A stretch of 32,528 nt of DNA from an uncultured Acidimicrobiales bacterium. GTDB lineage: Bacteria; Actinomycetota; Acidimicrobiia; Acidimicrobiales; UBA10347. A program made the position numbers and the translations under genes. The stretch spans positions 1 through 32,528 of the forward strand of contig CALDYC010000006.1 of NCBI GenBank assembly GCA_937941245.1. Direction: 5' to 3'. The notes below the pieces were generated by a model. The model was not told where the DNA came from and did not search any database. It worked only from the letters and a program-made list of their open reading frames with translations. Below, in pieces: positions 1-8,429 of the stretch; position 1 is the stretch's first letter, and each line of letters starts with the position of its first letter.

Positions 1-1
1 C

Positions 2-3000
2 ATGACTGCACATTCCGGGCATGGCGGTGAGGGGCACGGCAGTGAGAGACATGGCAGTGAGGGGCATGGCAGTGAGAGACATGGCAGTGAGAGACATGGC
101 AGTAAGGGGCATGGCAGTAAGGGGCATGGCAGTGGGAGATATGGCGGGGGTAGCCCCGCAGGGGCGAGCGATCTTGTCGTGCTGGCACGGGGGCCGTCTG
201 GATATGCAGCGTTGTCTCGAGCGATCAGTCTGGGTCAGCTCGCCGGCTCGAAAGGCGCCCCGAAGAACACGCTCGCCGGGCTTGCTGATGTGGCTGGACA
301 CAATCGTGACAACTGGATTGTGTTGACCGGAAGCGACCGAGGGGCGGTGCCGCAAGCCTTGCTGCGAGAGGGTCCTGCTGCAGCGAGGTACGAGCTCGAC
401 CGACTGATCAGCGTGTTCGGTCGTGACGCGGTGCAGGTCGAGATCTGGGATCATGGACAACCGCTTGATTCGGCTCGTAACGACGCTCTTGTCCAAGTCG
501 CTGTCGCTGCATCGGTAGGCGTAGTTGCTGCGAACGACGTCCGCTACCACGCTCCCGTGCGTCGGCAGCTTTCTGCCGCGTTGCGGGCGGTGTCGGCCCG
601 TGACCATCTCGATGCTGTTGACATGTACTTGCCGGCTTCGGCGACCGCTCATTTGCGTTCGGGGGCCGAGCAGGCGCACTGGTTTCGCCGTTATCCCGGG
701 GTGGTCGAATATGCCAGCGAACTAGCGACTGTTTGTGCCTTTGATCTGTCACTGGTTGCACCCCAACTTCCTCCGTTTCCTTGTCCGCCGGGCCATGACG
801 AGATGAGCTGGCTTCGTGAACTCACCGAGCAGAACGCGGTCCGCTATTACGGCACCCGAGCAAGTGGGAAGGTTCCAGCAGCTTGGAAGCAGATCGACCA
901 CGAACTGGCCACCATCGATGAACTGGGGTTTCCCGGCTATTTCCTGGTGGTCTGGGACATTGTCGAGTTCTGCCGTGCCAACGACATTTATTGCCAAGGC
1001 CGGGGATCAGCTGCGAATTCGGCGGTGTGTTTTGCGCTCGGGATTACAAAGGCCGATGCCGTCTCGTTGGGCCTGCTCTTCGAACGGTTTCTGTCTCCGG
1101 AGCGTGATGGGCCACCCGATATCGACATCGACATCGAGAGCGGTCGACGTGAAGAGGTGATCCAGTATGTCTATGAGCGATATGGCCGTCATCACGCTGC
1201 CCAGGTAGCGAACGTGATCACCTACCGGGCTCGCTCGGCAGTTCGAGATATGGCTCGGGCGCTTGGTTATGCGCCTGGTCAACAAGATGCCTTCACGAAA
1301 GGTCTCGGACGGTGGGGCGGGCTGGGCCAAGGCGAAAAACCCGACGTGCCTGAAGATGTCTTGGAGCTCGCTGAACAACTTGAACATGCACCTCGTCACC
1401 TTGGTATCCACTCCGGCGGCATGGTGATCTGTGACCGTCCCATCATTGAGGTCTGTCCGGTCGAGTGGGCACGTATGGCGAATCGAAGTGTGTTGCAGTG
1501 GGATAAGGAAGATTGTGCAGCGATTGGATTGGTCAAGTTCGACTTGCTGGGGTTAGGCATGCTCACGGCGCTGCATCTGGGCGTTGATCTGATCGCCGAA
1601 CATCATCAGGTGGCAATCGACCTGGCAACAATTCCTCAGGAGCCTGAGGTCTACGACATGTTGTGCCGTGCTGATTCGATTGGGGTATTTCAGGTCGAGA
1701 GCCGGGCGCAGATGGCCACGCTTCCTCGCCTGCGTCCGCGCACGTTTTACGACTTGGTGGTTGAGGTTGCGTTGATACGGCCGGGTCCGATTCAGGGCGG
1801 GTCGGTCCATCCGTACATCAGACGTCGCAACGGTCGTGAAGAGGTCACCTATCTGCACCCGTTACTCGAAAATGCTCTCGCGAAGACGTTAGGGGTGCCG
1901 CTGTTTCAGGAGCAGCTCATGCAAATGGCGATTGATGTAGCCGGCTTCACCGCAAGCGAAGCAGACCAGCTCCGTCAGGCCATGGGGTCAAAGCGCAGTC
2001 CCGAACGTATGGACCGGTTGCGGGCCAGGTTCTACCAGGGCATGGCTGAACGAGGTATCGAGGGTGAGACTGCGGACCTGATCTGGGACAAGCTGGCGGC
2101 CTTTGCCAACTTTGGATTCCCCGAGAGCCATTCGGTGAGCTTCGCCTACCTGGTCTATGCCAGTTCGTGGATCAAGCATCACTATCCGGCAGCATTTTGT
2201 GCAGCGCTGCTCAATGCGCAGCCGATGGGCTTCTACAGCCCGCACACGTTGGTGCAAGATGCCCGACGTCACGGCGTCACCGTGCTTAACCCCTGCCTGA
2301 ATCAGAGCCAGGCAGGTTCATCGCTCGAAGGTGATCGGTCTGCTCCTGATCTGAGGCTGGGGTTGTCGTCGGTACGCCATGTCAGCGATGACATGGCTCA
2401 AGCAATCGTCGAGGAGCGCCAGGCCGCAGGCAACTTCACCTCGATCGAGGCACTCCGTCGGCGCACCGGTGTGGGACGCAAAGCCCTCGAAAGTTTGGCA
2501 ACCGCAGGTGCATTCGACTTTCTCGGCGTCGACCGACGTCAGGCTCTCTGGAGCGCCGGAGCCGTGGCCACAACCGGTGCTCGCCAACTCGATGGCATCG
2601 TCACCGGCGCCGAAGCGCCACAGCTGCCGGGCATGAGCGATCGCGAGGTCGCACACGCTGATCTTTGGTCGACTGGTATCGCAGCTGATGGACATCCGAC
2701 CCGTTTCATACGAGAACGGCTCAATGCAGAAGGAGTAGTGACTGCGGATCAGCTTCTGACTTGCCCTCGCTCCAAGCTGGTGATCGCCGGTGTTGTCACG
2801 CATCGTCAACGCCCCGCAACGGCGAGCGGAGTGACGTTCCTCAACATCGAAGATGAGACCGGTCTGATAAACGTGGTGGTATCGCAGGGGTGTTGGGTTC
2901 GTCATAGCGCCGTTGCGTCTACTGCCCCGGCCTTATATGTGCACGGGCGGCTAGAACGCAACGAAGGCGTGGTGAACGTGATTGCTGAACGGCTGTTTTT

Positions 3001-3043
3001 GTTGCCGCTCGCGGCGACGGTGAAGAGTCGCGATTTTCGTTGA
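2..3043 (+). CDS. dnaE2: Error-prone DNA polymerase III alpha subunit DnaE2 (ImuC), 5'-partial
   Basis: Translesion DNA polymerase of the C family, which in actinobacteria works with ImuA'/ImuB in damage-induced mutagenesis. The frame is open to the left edge. The visible protein begins inside the PHP domain and lacks the usual first PHP residues, so the true start is most likely upstream of the window. Counting from the ATG at position 2, the catalytic aspartates are D373 and D375 (PDIDID) and D514 (FDLLGL). A helix-hairpin-helix-like stretch lies near residues 810-840 and a C-terminal OB fold near 920-1000. The conserved block GPSGYAALSRAISLGQLAG follows a His/Gly/Ser-rich repeat. DnaE2 rather than DnaE1 is favoured by the SGRREEVIQYVYERYG region, the length and the C-terminal layout. 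The next gene is convergent, 24 bp away, with no clear terminator between. Family assignment is secure; the in vivo partners lie outside the window. Confidence 0.93.
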   Translation: MTAHSGHGGEGHGSERHGSEGHGSERHGSERHGSKGHGSKGHGSGRYGGGSPAGASDLVVLARGPSGYAALSRAISLGQLAGSKGAPKNTLAGLADVAGHNRDNWIVLTGSDRGAVPQALLREGPAAARYELDRLISVFGRDAVQVEIWDHGQPLDSARNDALVQVAVAASVGVVAANDVRYHAPVRRQLSAALRAVSARDHLDAVDMYLPASATAHLRSGAEQAHWFRRYPGVVEYASELATVCAFDLSLVAPQLPPFPCPPGHDEMSWLRELTEQNAVRYYGTRASGKVPAAWKQIDHELATIDELGFPGYFLVVWDIVEFCRANDIYCQGRGSAANSAVCFALGITKADAVSLGLLFERFLSPERDGPPDIDIDIESGRREEVIQYVYERYGRHHAAQVANVITYRARSAVRDMARALGYAPGQQDAFTKGLGRWGGLGQGEKPDVPEDVLELAEQLEHAPRHLGIHSGGMVICDRPIIEVCPVEWARMANRSVLQWDKEDCAAIGLVKFDLLGLGMLTALHLGVDLIAEHHQVAIDLATIPQEPEVYDMLCRADSIGVFQVESRAQMATLPRLRPRTFYDLVVEVALIRPGPIQGGSVHPYIRRRNGREEVTYLHPLLENALAKTLGVPLFQEQLMQMAIDVAGFTASEADQLRQAMGSKRSPERMDRLRARFYQGMAERGIEGETADLIWDKLAAFANFGFPESHSVSFAYLVYASSWIKHHYPAAFCAALLNAQPMGFYSPHTLVQDARRHGVTVLNPCLNQSQAGSSLEGDRSAPDLRLGLSSVRHVSDDMAQAIVEERQAAGNFTSIEALRRRTGVGRKALESLATAGAFDFLGVDRRQALWSAGAVATTGARQLDGIVTGAEAPQLPGMSDREVAHADLWSTGIAADGHPTRFIRERLNAEGVVTADQLLTCPRSKLVIAGVVTHRQRPATASGVTFLNIEDETGLINVVVSQGCWVRHSAVASTAPALYVHGRLERNEGVVNVIAERLFLLPLAATVKSRDFR
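17..151 (+). repeat. 15-bp tandem repeat (9 units) inside dnaE2
   Basis: Nine consecutive 15-bp units run in frame through dnaE2 and encode five-residue units of the type G/R-H-G-S-E/K/G. The first unit has GGE, and the last is RYGGG. Units differ by one to four bases (AGT/GGT, GAG/AAG, GGG/AGA). The array lies in a loop of the PHP domain that is variable in this family. A length multiple of three lets the array expand or shrink without a frameshift. Confidence 0.95.
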
Positions 3044-3067
3044 TAGGGCGAGGGAAGATGCGGGGGA

Positions 3068-4660
3068 CTAAAGCGGTTGCAGGCGCTGCGGTTCCGGTTC
3101 GCTGCATCGCTCGTCAACCGTCGTGAAGTCGACAGGAGACATATCGATCTGAGAACCCGGAACAGGGTGATGGAACAAGAAGCCCTGAGCCATGTCGCAG
3201 TCAAGTGCGTGTAGAACTTCCATCTGCATACGAGTTTCAACGCCTTCTGCCACCGTGGTCATGCCGAGGGTGTGGGCGAGGTCGATGATCACCTTGGTGA
3301 TTGCGCGATCGTCGCGATCGCCAATCGATTGCACAAACGAACGGTCGATTTTGAGAATGTCGACAGGTAGACGGCGCAGATAGCTGAGTGATGAATAGCC
3401 GGTGCCGAAATCGTCAATGGCGAGAACGACTCCGAGGTCCTTTAGAGCGCCGAGAATCGTCATCGACGAAGCCACATCGTTCATGACGACCGATTCGGTG
3501 ATTTCTAGGCAGAGGTTGCCGGGAGCAATCTGACAGGCATCGATTTCATCCCGAACACGGGCGATGAGATTGGGGTCCATGAGCTGCCGGCTCGACAGGT
3601 TGACCATCAGTACAGGGTTCGGAGTCGGGGCATACGAGGCCGAGTCGCGCGGCCCTCGCTCTGCCGCCGTCCTGGTGGTGTGGCTACCGTTTGCAGGACG
3701 TTGCCATCGAACGGATTCATCGAGGGCCGATGCCAGAACGCCTGCACCCAACTCGTGGATCAGGCCGCTTTCTTCGGCGACAGGAATGAACAAGCTTGGG
3801 CTAATGGCTCCCATATCCCGGTGATTCCAGCGGGCCAAGGCTTCGATTCCCACGACGTTCCCAGAGTGCAGGTTAACGACCGGTTGGTAATGCACTTCAA
3901 GGTCGTGGTTGGCGACGGCTGACCGCAGCTCGTGTTCGGTTCGGTAACGCTTGACTACTTGCGCGTGGGTGGTCAGGTCAAAGGCCGCAAGTTCTGCTCG
4001 CCCACGCCGCTTTGCGACTTGTGTTGCCGTTTCGGCCTGGCGAAGAAGCGTTCGGCCGTCGGGCGGTGTGCCCTGTTGATCTGATGCGGTGGCGGTACCC
4101 ATACTGACGCTGACCGGGAGGGCGCCGGCAGAAGTGGAAATTGGCTGATCGAAGCACCGGTGGATCCGATGAGCGATCTCGGCAAGCGCAATCCGGTCGG
4201 TGCCGAGTGGGCATACGGCCGCGAATTCATCTGCTCCTAAGCGAATCACCATGTCGCTGGGGCGTAGTGCGACCTTGAGTCGTGCGGCTACCGCAATGAG
4301 GACCTCATCGCCGATCTCGATGCCGTGGGCACTGTTGAGTGCCGCAAACTGGTCGATGTCGACAATGATGAGCCCGACAGCGTTTGTTGCCGACACTGTC
4401 GTGTCAAGAACCCGAGTGACTTCGTCTGCGATGGCACGACGAGCGATCGGCTGCAGTGCCGCAAGGTTCGCTGGGTCAGACGGCGTTTGTTTGGCGAAAC
4501 CAGCGGCTGGGCCATCCGCACGATGAACATTCGATGAGGCCGCAATGGTTGCTGCTGTGTCTGATAGATGGTCGGCGAGCCGTGATGCGATACGCGAAGT
4601 CAACCGCAGTGTGGAGGTCGCCACATGCCGACCTGTTGTGTGCATCGTTCCGCCGCTCAT
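3068..4660 (-). CDS. GGDEF/EAL domain protein, probable c-di-GMP phosphodiesterase
   Basis: Signalling protein of about 530 aa with a degenerate GGDEF domain followed by an EAL domain. The GGDEF signature reads GADEF (residues 142-146), with the second glycine changed to alanine. An RxxD I-site (RPSD) sits five residues before it. The EAL domain looks complete: EAL at 273-275, the N of VNLSSRQL, the E of EITES, DD at 416-417 in DDFGTGYSSL, the K of LKIDRSF, the E of AEGVE and the Q of AQGF. It should hydrolyse c-di-GMP, while the GGDEF half probably senses nucleotide (inference from the family). I see no transmembrane segment or sensor domain in the short N-terminus. A GTG at 4678 is possible, but the ATG at 4660 has AAGGA five bases upstream and is preferred. 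It is convergent with dnaE2. Confidence 0.9.
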   Translation of the reverse strand: MSGGTMHTTGRHVATSTLRLTSRIASRLADHLSDTAATIAASSNVHRADGPAAGFAKQTPSDPANLAALQPIARRAIADEVTRVLDTTVSATNAVGLIIVDIDQFAALNSAHGIEIGDEVLIAVAARLKVALRPSDMVIRLGADEFAAVCPLGTDRIALAEIAHRIHRCFDQPISTSAGALPVSVSMGTATASDQQGTPPDGRTLLRQAETATQVAKRRGRAELAAFDLTTHAQVVKRYRTEHELRSAVANHDLEVHYQPVVNLHSGNVVGIEALARWNHRDMGAISPSLFIPVAEESGLIHELGAGVLASALDESVRWQRPANGSHTTRTAAERGPRDSASYAPTPNPVLMVNLSSRQLMDPNLIARVRDEIDACQIAPGNLCLEITESVVMNDVASSMTILGALKDLGVVLAIDDFGTGYSSLSYLRRLPVDILKIDRSFVQSIGDRDDRAITKVIIDLAHTLGMTTVAEGVETRMQMEVLHALDCDMAQGFLFHHPVPGSQIDMSPVDFTTVDERCSEPEPQRLQPL

Positions 4661-4834
4661 ACATGTCCTTTCGGGCACAACCGTGGACTTGTGAGCACCG
4701 GGAACGATTGCTGGCGCGAATGAGTAATGCGGCCCATCTGCTCATTGGCCTGGGCGACCGGGCTGATTGTGGGTGGGTACCTGGTGGTGAAGCCGAGACA
4801 CCGGGCCGCCGACCAGTGCTTGCGAGACGTTCCC

Positions 4835-4840
4835 TACACT
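4835..4840 (+). promoter_or_regulatory. Possible -10 box (TACACT) for the Mg2+ transporter
   Basis: TACACT fits the TANNNT pattern seen before other genes in this window. It lies about 75-100 bp upstream of the candidate starts of the transporter gene. No good -35 is visible. The rest of the 4661-4913 interval holds nothing I recognise. Confidence 0.3.
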
Positions 4841-4913
4841 CAGGGTCGACTACGACCTTGGCCGAGCCCGGAAGGGCACCGGATAGCGAAGCAAGGCACA
4901 GCTGATCTGCGCC

Positions 4914-6200
4914 GTGCATCGGCGCATGGGACCGGATTCGATGTTCGACCGTCGCCGAGTAACAAACCGACGTCGATCGGTATTGCTGCGCGCGGCCCAA
5001 CGACGACGTGATCAACCGTTTGTTGAAGATGGCGGTGAGCGTGTGGCCGCGTTGCTGCTTCTCGTCGTGGTTGCCCTTGTTGCCGGGCTGTTCCTCGGGC
5101 ATAGCGCTGGCCGGCTCGAGGAGCTTCCGGGATTGTTGCTGATGGTTCCGGCGGCGATTGCGCTCCGAGGGAACATCTTTGGAGCACTTGGTTCGCGACT
5201 CGGTACCTCCATCCATGCCGGCACGTTCAGACTGTCCTTACGGCCGTCGACCGTTGTGGGCGAAAATGTTGCTGCTTCATCTGTGTTGACGATTTCCAGC
5301 TCGGTCGTTCTTGCGGTTCTCGCCAAACTGGTAGCGGTCGCGTTCGGGGTTGCGGGATCGCTGTCTTTGCTCGCGTTTGTGATGATCAGCGTGGTTGGTG
5401 GGGTGCTTGCGTCGGTAGCGGTCATGATCACTGCACTTGGTCTGACGGCGGGTTCAGTGCGTTTTGGATGGGATCCTGACAATGTGACCGCGCCACTGGT
5501 GACAGCGATGGGCGACGTCGCGACCGTCCCGGCCCTGGTCGTCGCCGCGATGCTCGTCGACCGCTCGCGGACGACGAACATTGTCGCGTTGGCTGCAATC
5601 GTGTCGTTGCCCGTGATCGCGGCCGTTGTGGTCCGTGTCGGGCGGCCGGGGCTTCGCACCATTGTGCGCGAGTCCATGCCGGTGTTGGGCTTCGGCATCG
5701 TTGTTGATCTGATCGCTGGTGTGACCGTCGAACGACAAATCGAGTCGTTCGCAGCCAATCCAGCACTGCTGGTCATGCTTCCAGCGTTCCTTGCGGTTAG
5801 CGGGGCCCTCGGAGGCACGTTGTCGAGCCGATTGTCGAGTCGGTTGCACCTTGGAAGCATCGGGCCATCGCGGGTTCCCGAACCACTCGCTCGACGCGAC
5901 CTAAGCGCAACGTGCCTGTTGGCGATCCCGGCTTTTGCTGCAGCCGGAGCATTGGCCCACGGGCTCGCTTCGGTCTCAGGGTTGGCAAGCCCGGGGCTGT
6001 GGCCGCTGCTAGGAGCAGCCCTGATCGGTGGTGCAGTAGCGACCATCATTGCGGTTGCGATTGCCTACTACAGCACTATTGCTTCGGTTCGAGCCGGGCT
6101 CGATCCGGACACCTATGGAATCCCCGTCGTGACAAGCACGCTTGACCTGTTCGGAGCATTCACGTTGATCTTCGCCGTAACCCTGATTGGCATCACATGA
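4914..6200 (+). CDS. SLC41/MgtE-type divalent cation (Mg2+) transporter
   Basis: Integral membrane protein of up to 428 aa made of two tandem MgtE-type transmembrane domains, the arrangement of the SLC41 family; the cytoplasmic N and CBS domains of classical MgtE are absent. The two halves show matching motifs: a Pro-rich helix with RGNIFGALGSRLGT (about 72-100) and its second copy PALLVMLPAF...LSSRL (283-308); and WDPDNVTAPLVTAMGD (186-201), matched by LDPDTYGIPVVTSTLD (395-411). The acidic residues in the latter motifs are typical of ion-path residues. The N-terminus is Arg-rich. The start is uncertain: GTG 4914 gives the longest protein, ATG 4926 and ATG 4941 are alternatives, and none has a strong ribosome site. 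The next gene, 84 bp downstream, encodes a likely cytoplasmic regulator. Mg2+ is the family substrate; other divalent ions are possible. Confidence 0.85.
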   Translation: MHRRMGPDSMFDRRRVTNRRRSVLLRAAQRRRDQPFVEDGGERVAALLLLVVVALVAGLFLGHSAGRLEELPGLLLMVPAAIALRGNIFGALGSRLGTSIHAGTFRLSLRPSTVVGENVAASSVLTISSSVVLAVLAKLVAVAFGVAGSLSLLAFVMISVVGGVLASVAVMITALGLTAGSVRFGWDPDNVTAPLVTAMGDVATVPALVVAAMLVDRSRTTNIVALAAIVSLPVIAAVVVRVGRPGLRTIVRESMPVLGFGIVVDLIAGVTVERQIESFAANPALLVMLPAFLAVSGALGGTLSSRLSSRLHLGSIGPSRVPEPLARRDLSATCLLAIPAFAAAGALAHGLASVSGLASPGLWPLLGAALIGGAVATIIAVAIAYYSTIASVRAGLDPDTYGIPVVTSTLDLFGAFTLIFAVTLIGIT

Positions 6201-6264
6201 CACCGCAACATCCGCCCAATCGCTACCGCCACGTGGGGCGATGGCCCGCCAACGGCTGTCTTAC

Positions 6265-6270
6265 TAGGGT
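6265..6270 (+). promoter_or_regulatory. -10 box TAGGGT before the PhoU/RCK_C gene
   Basis: TAGGGT ends 14 nt before the ATG at 6285, so transcription should start about 7-8 nt before the start codon. The message would have a very short leader without a Shine-Dalgarno site. The gene can therefore be expressed separately from the upstream transporter. Confidence 0.6.
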
Positions 6271-6284
6271 GAGAGCTTCAGCCC

Positions 6285-7508
6285 ATGGATGAACGACCGA
6301 ACAATCTGCGATCCATGCTCGCCGAGGCCAAGAACCTGAGTGAGCTCATGGTCGACCTCGCCTATGCCTCGCTGTACTTCAACGACAGTGAGATGGCACT
6401 CGAGGTCCACGAACTCGAAGACGAAATGAATGTCCTGGTGCACGACATGCGCGAGGTGTGCGTGCTCGCCGTTCGTCGCCCACGTGAGGCAGCTGGCATG
6501 TCATCGGTGCTCCAGGTGGTCAGCGCTATTGAACGTATTGCGAATGCGGCGGTCGCAATCTCAAGGATCGTTACCCACAAACTCGGCATACCCCGTGAAC
6601 TCGTTGCCGATCTATCGGAAGCGGCCGAGGTGTCGCATCGGGTCCTGGTAAGCGACGGGTCGCACATGGCGAGTCGGCCCGTTGGCGACTTTGAACTTCC
6701 GGTAGCCACCGGCATGCGAATCTTCGCGGTCAAACGGGGGCGCCGATGGGAAACGTCGATCGACGGCAACTTCATCATGTTGCCCAGCGACGTGTTGTTC
6801 CTTCGCGGATCCCCGGACGGCATTTCCCGGCTGCGTGAGCTGGCTGCCGCACCGGTGTGGCAGCCCCCGGCACCGGCAGAGGATTTGTGGATCACGGACC
6901 TCGATCGGGCGGTCGACGTTCTCGTCGAGATGAAAAACCTGAGCGAAGCAGCCGTTGGGCTGGCGTATTCATCGCTCGTGTTGGGAAACCGTGTCCTCGC
7001 GCTCGAGGTGCAACAGCTCGAACGTCTGCTCGACGAGATGCATGACCGTCTTGAGCTATGGGTGCTTCGAGCGGCGAAAGAAGATCTCGATCCGGCACCG
7101 TTGCGGGGCTTGTTGCACCTGGCCAATGCGGCGGCCGACCTCGGCGATCAGGCCAGACAGATGACATGGGTGGTTGATCAAGGCGAGTCGGTTCACCCGA
7201 TTCTCGAGTTGGCTCTTGGTGAGAGCGACGATGTGGTTGTGCAGTTCCCGGTCGGAAACCGCGCGCAGGCTGACGGGCGGTCGCTTGCCGATCTGCGACT
7301 GAACCTTGAGCCAGGCTTCACCGTTCTCGCAGTGCGAAGAGCCAGCCGGTATCAGTATCGACCAGGCGGACGCCAGGTATTACTCGGCGGCGACGAGGTC
7401 ATTGCGAGCGGCCCTGACGAGGGCCGTGAGCACCTCGCTGCGCTATTTGGTTGGCAGCTCCTACGCGATGACGAATCGGGCGAAGACCAGTTGGTCGCGC
7501 TCGATTGA
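6285..7508 (+). CDS. Tandem PhoU-like / RCK_C (TrkA-C) regulatory protein
   Basis: Soluble 407-aa protein with an internal duplication. Each half has a helical PhoU-like domain (about 8-90 and 210-295) followed by a TrkA C-terminal (RCK_C) domain (about 125-190 and 310-390). The helical repeats share the pattern AKNLSELMVDLAYASLYF / MKNLSEAAVGLAYSSLVL. RCK_C domains bind small ligands that gate K+ channels and transporters, c-di-AMP in some cases; PhoU domains bind metal clusters or partner proteins. Position directly after the SLC41-type transporter suggests it is the cytoplasmic regulator of that transporter. This is inference from neighbourhood and domain content. No transmembrane segments or DNA-binding motif are visible. 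The ATG at 6285 has a nearby -10 box and no Shine-Dalgarno site. Confidence 0.8.
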   Translation: MDERPNNLRSMLAEAKNLSELMVDLAYASLYFNDSEMALEVHELEDEMNVLVHDMREVCVLAVRRPREAAGMSSVLQVVSAIERIANAAVAISRIVTHKLGIPRELVADLSEAAEVSHRVLVSDGSHMASRPVGDFELPVATGMRIFAVKRGRRWETSIDGNFIMLPSDVLFLRGSPDGISRLRELAAAPVWQPPAPAEDLWITDLDRAVDVLVEMKNLSEAAVGLAYSSLVLGNRVLALEVQQLERLLDEMHDRLELWVLRAAKEDLDPAPLRGLLHLANAAADLGDQARQMTWVVDQGESVHPILELALGESDDVVVQFPVGNRAQADGRSLADLRLNLEPGFTVLAVRRASRYQYRPGGRQVLLGGDEVIASGPDEGREHLAALFGWQLLRDDESGEDQLVALD

Positions 7509-7527
7509 TGTGTTCCATCGTGCAGTC

Positions 7528-7560
7528 CGCCCCACGCTGTCTTCAGCGGTCGGTGGGGCG
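7528..7560 (+). terminator. Strong stem-loop between the PhoU/RCK gene and mca
   Basis: Perfect 8-bp arms CGCCCCAC (7528-7535) and GTGGGGCG (7553-7560) enclose a second hairpin, CGCTG-tctt-CAGCG (7535-7548). The stem is GC-rich and lacks a U tract. It begins 20 bp after the stop codon and ends 1 bp before the mca -10 box, so it may separate the two transcription units. Confidence 0.55.
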
Positions 7561-7561
7561 C

Positions 7562-7567
7562 TAGCGT
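7562..7567 (+). promoter_or_regulatory. -10 box TAGCGT, leaderless start of mca
   Basis: TAGCGT is followed by 7 nt and then the ATG at 7575, so the first transcribed base should be at or next to the start codon. No Shine-Dalgarno site is present, which agrees with a leaderless mRNA. Confidence 0.65.
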
Positions 7568-7574
7568 CTGATCG

Positions 7575-8429
7575 ATGGCCGATCAGCTGCGACTGCTCAG
7601 TATTCACGCTCACCCTGATGATGAATCGTCGAAAGGGGCGGCAACAACAGCGAAGTACACAGATCACGGTGTGCACGCCACTCTCGTGTGCTGCACCGGG
7701 GGCGAAGAGGGTGACATCCTCAACCCGGCGGTCGATGTCCCCGAGGTCCGTAACGATCTGTTGAACGTTCGAATGGCCGAACTTCAGGCCGCCACGGACA
7801 TCATCGGCTATCACCGCGTTGAGATGCTCGGCTACCGCGACTCGGGCATGAAGGACAGCGAAGCGAACGAACACGAGGACTGCTTCTGGGCAGCCCCGAT
7901 CGACGAGTCAGCGCACCGGTTCGCTGCGTTGCTGCGTGACGCTCGGCCCCATGTCGTCATTAGCTATGGCGACCCAATGGGGGGCTATGACCACCCCGAT
8001 CACGTGCGGGTATGGGAAATCACCGACCCGGCAATCGAGATGGCCGCTGACCCGAACGCCGATCTTGACGGTGAACCGTGGCAGGTCCTCAAGCTCTACA
8101 ACTCGATCTGGTCACGCCAACGCATGGTCGCAATGCACGAGAAGTTTTTGGAACTTGGCCTCGAGTCGCCGTTTGAAGACTGGTGGTTCGAGCGCGAGGA
8201 TCACGACCACATGATTACGACGTCAATCGATATTGTCGGCTGGTACCAACGCCGATCCGATGCTCTGTTGGCTCACGCCACCCAGGTTGACCCGACCTCA
8301 GCATTCTGGTTTGGATTGCCGGCCGACGCGATGGCGGAGCTCAACCAGGTCGAGACCTTCACCCGAGTGTGGTCCAAGGTCCAGGCCGACGTTCCTGAAA
8401 CCGACCTGTTTGCCGGAGTCAGAGCCTGA
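7575..8429 (+). CDS. mca: Mycothiol S-conjugate amidase Mca
   Basis: Zinc amidase of 284 aa from the GlcNAc-PI deacetylase (LmbE/MshB) family. It cleaves mycothiol S-conjugates to a mercapturic acid and glucosaminyl-inositol during detoxification of electrophiles in the cytoplasm. The metal and catalytic residues are visible: HAHPDDE at 11-17 (H13, D15, D16) and HPDH at 140-143. Mca-like rather than MshB-like features are the ESSKGAATTAKY stretch after the first motif, the RRSDALLAHATQVDP block near residue 225 and the C-terminal ETDLFAG. The start is fixed by the leaderless -10 box. The downstream gene overlaps the stop codon, so the two are cotranscribed. The gene implies that the organism makes mycothiol. 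Confidence 0.9.
   Translation: MADQLRLLSIHAHPDDESSKGAATTAKYTDHGVHATLVCCTGGEEGDILNPAVDVPEVRNDLLNVRMAELQAATDIIGYHRVEMLGYRDSGMKDSEANEHEDCFWAAPIDESAHRFAALLRDARPHVVISYGDPMGGYDHPDHVRVWEITDPAIEMAADPNADLDGEPWQVLKLYNSIWSRQRMVAMHEKFLELGLESPFEDWWFEREDHDHMITTSIDIVGWYQRRSDALLAHATQVDPTSAFWFGLPADAMAELNQVETFTRVWSKVQADVPETDLFAGVRA

Noticed and set aside
4679-4913. Possible small gene between the GGDEF/EAL gene and the transporter gene
   Set aside because: The open frames here are rich in Arg and Ser, lack family signatures and overlap the start of known genes.
5012-6049. Long open frame (345 codons) on the minus strand
   Set aside because: It is the antisense shadow of the Mg2+ transporter: Ala/Thr/Arg-rich, with no family signature. 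The plus-strand frame has clear membrane helices and MgtE motifs.
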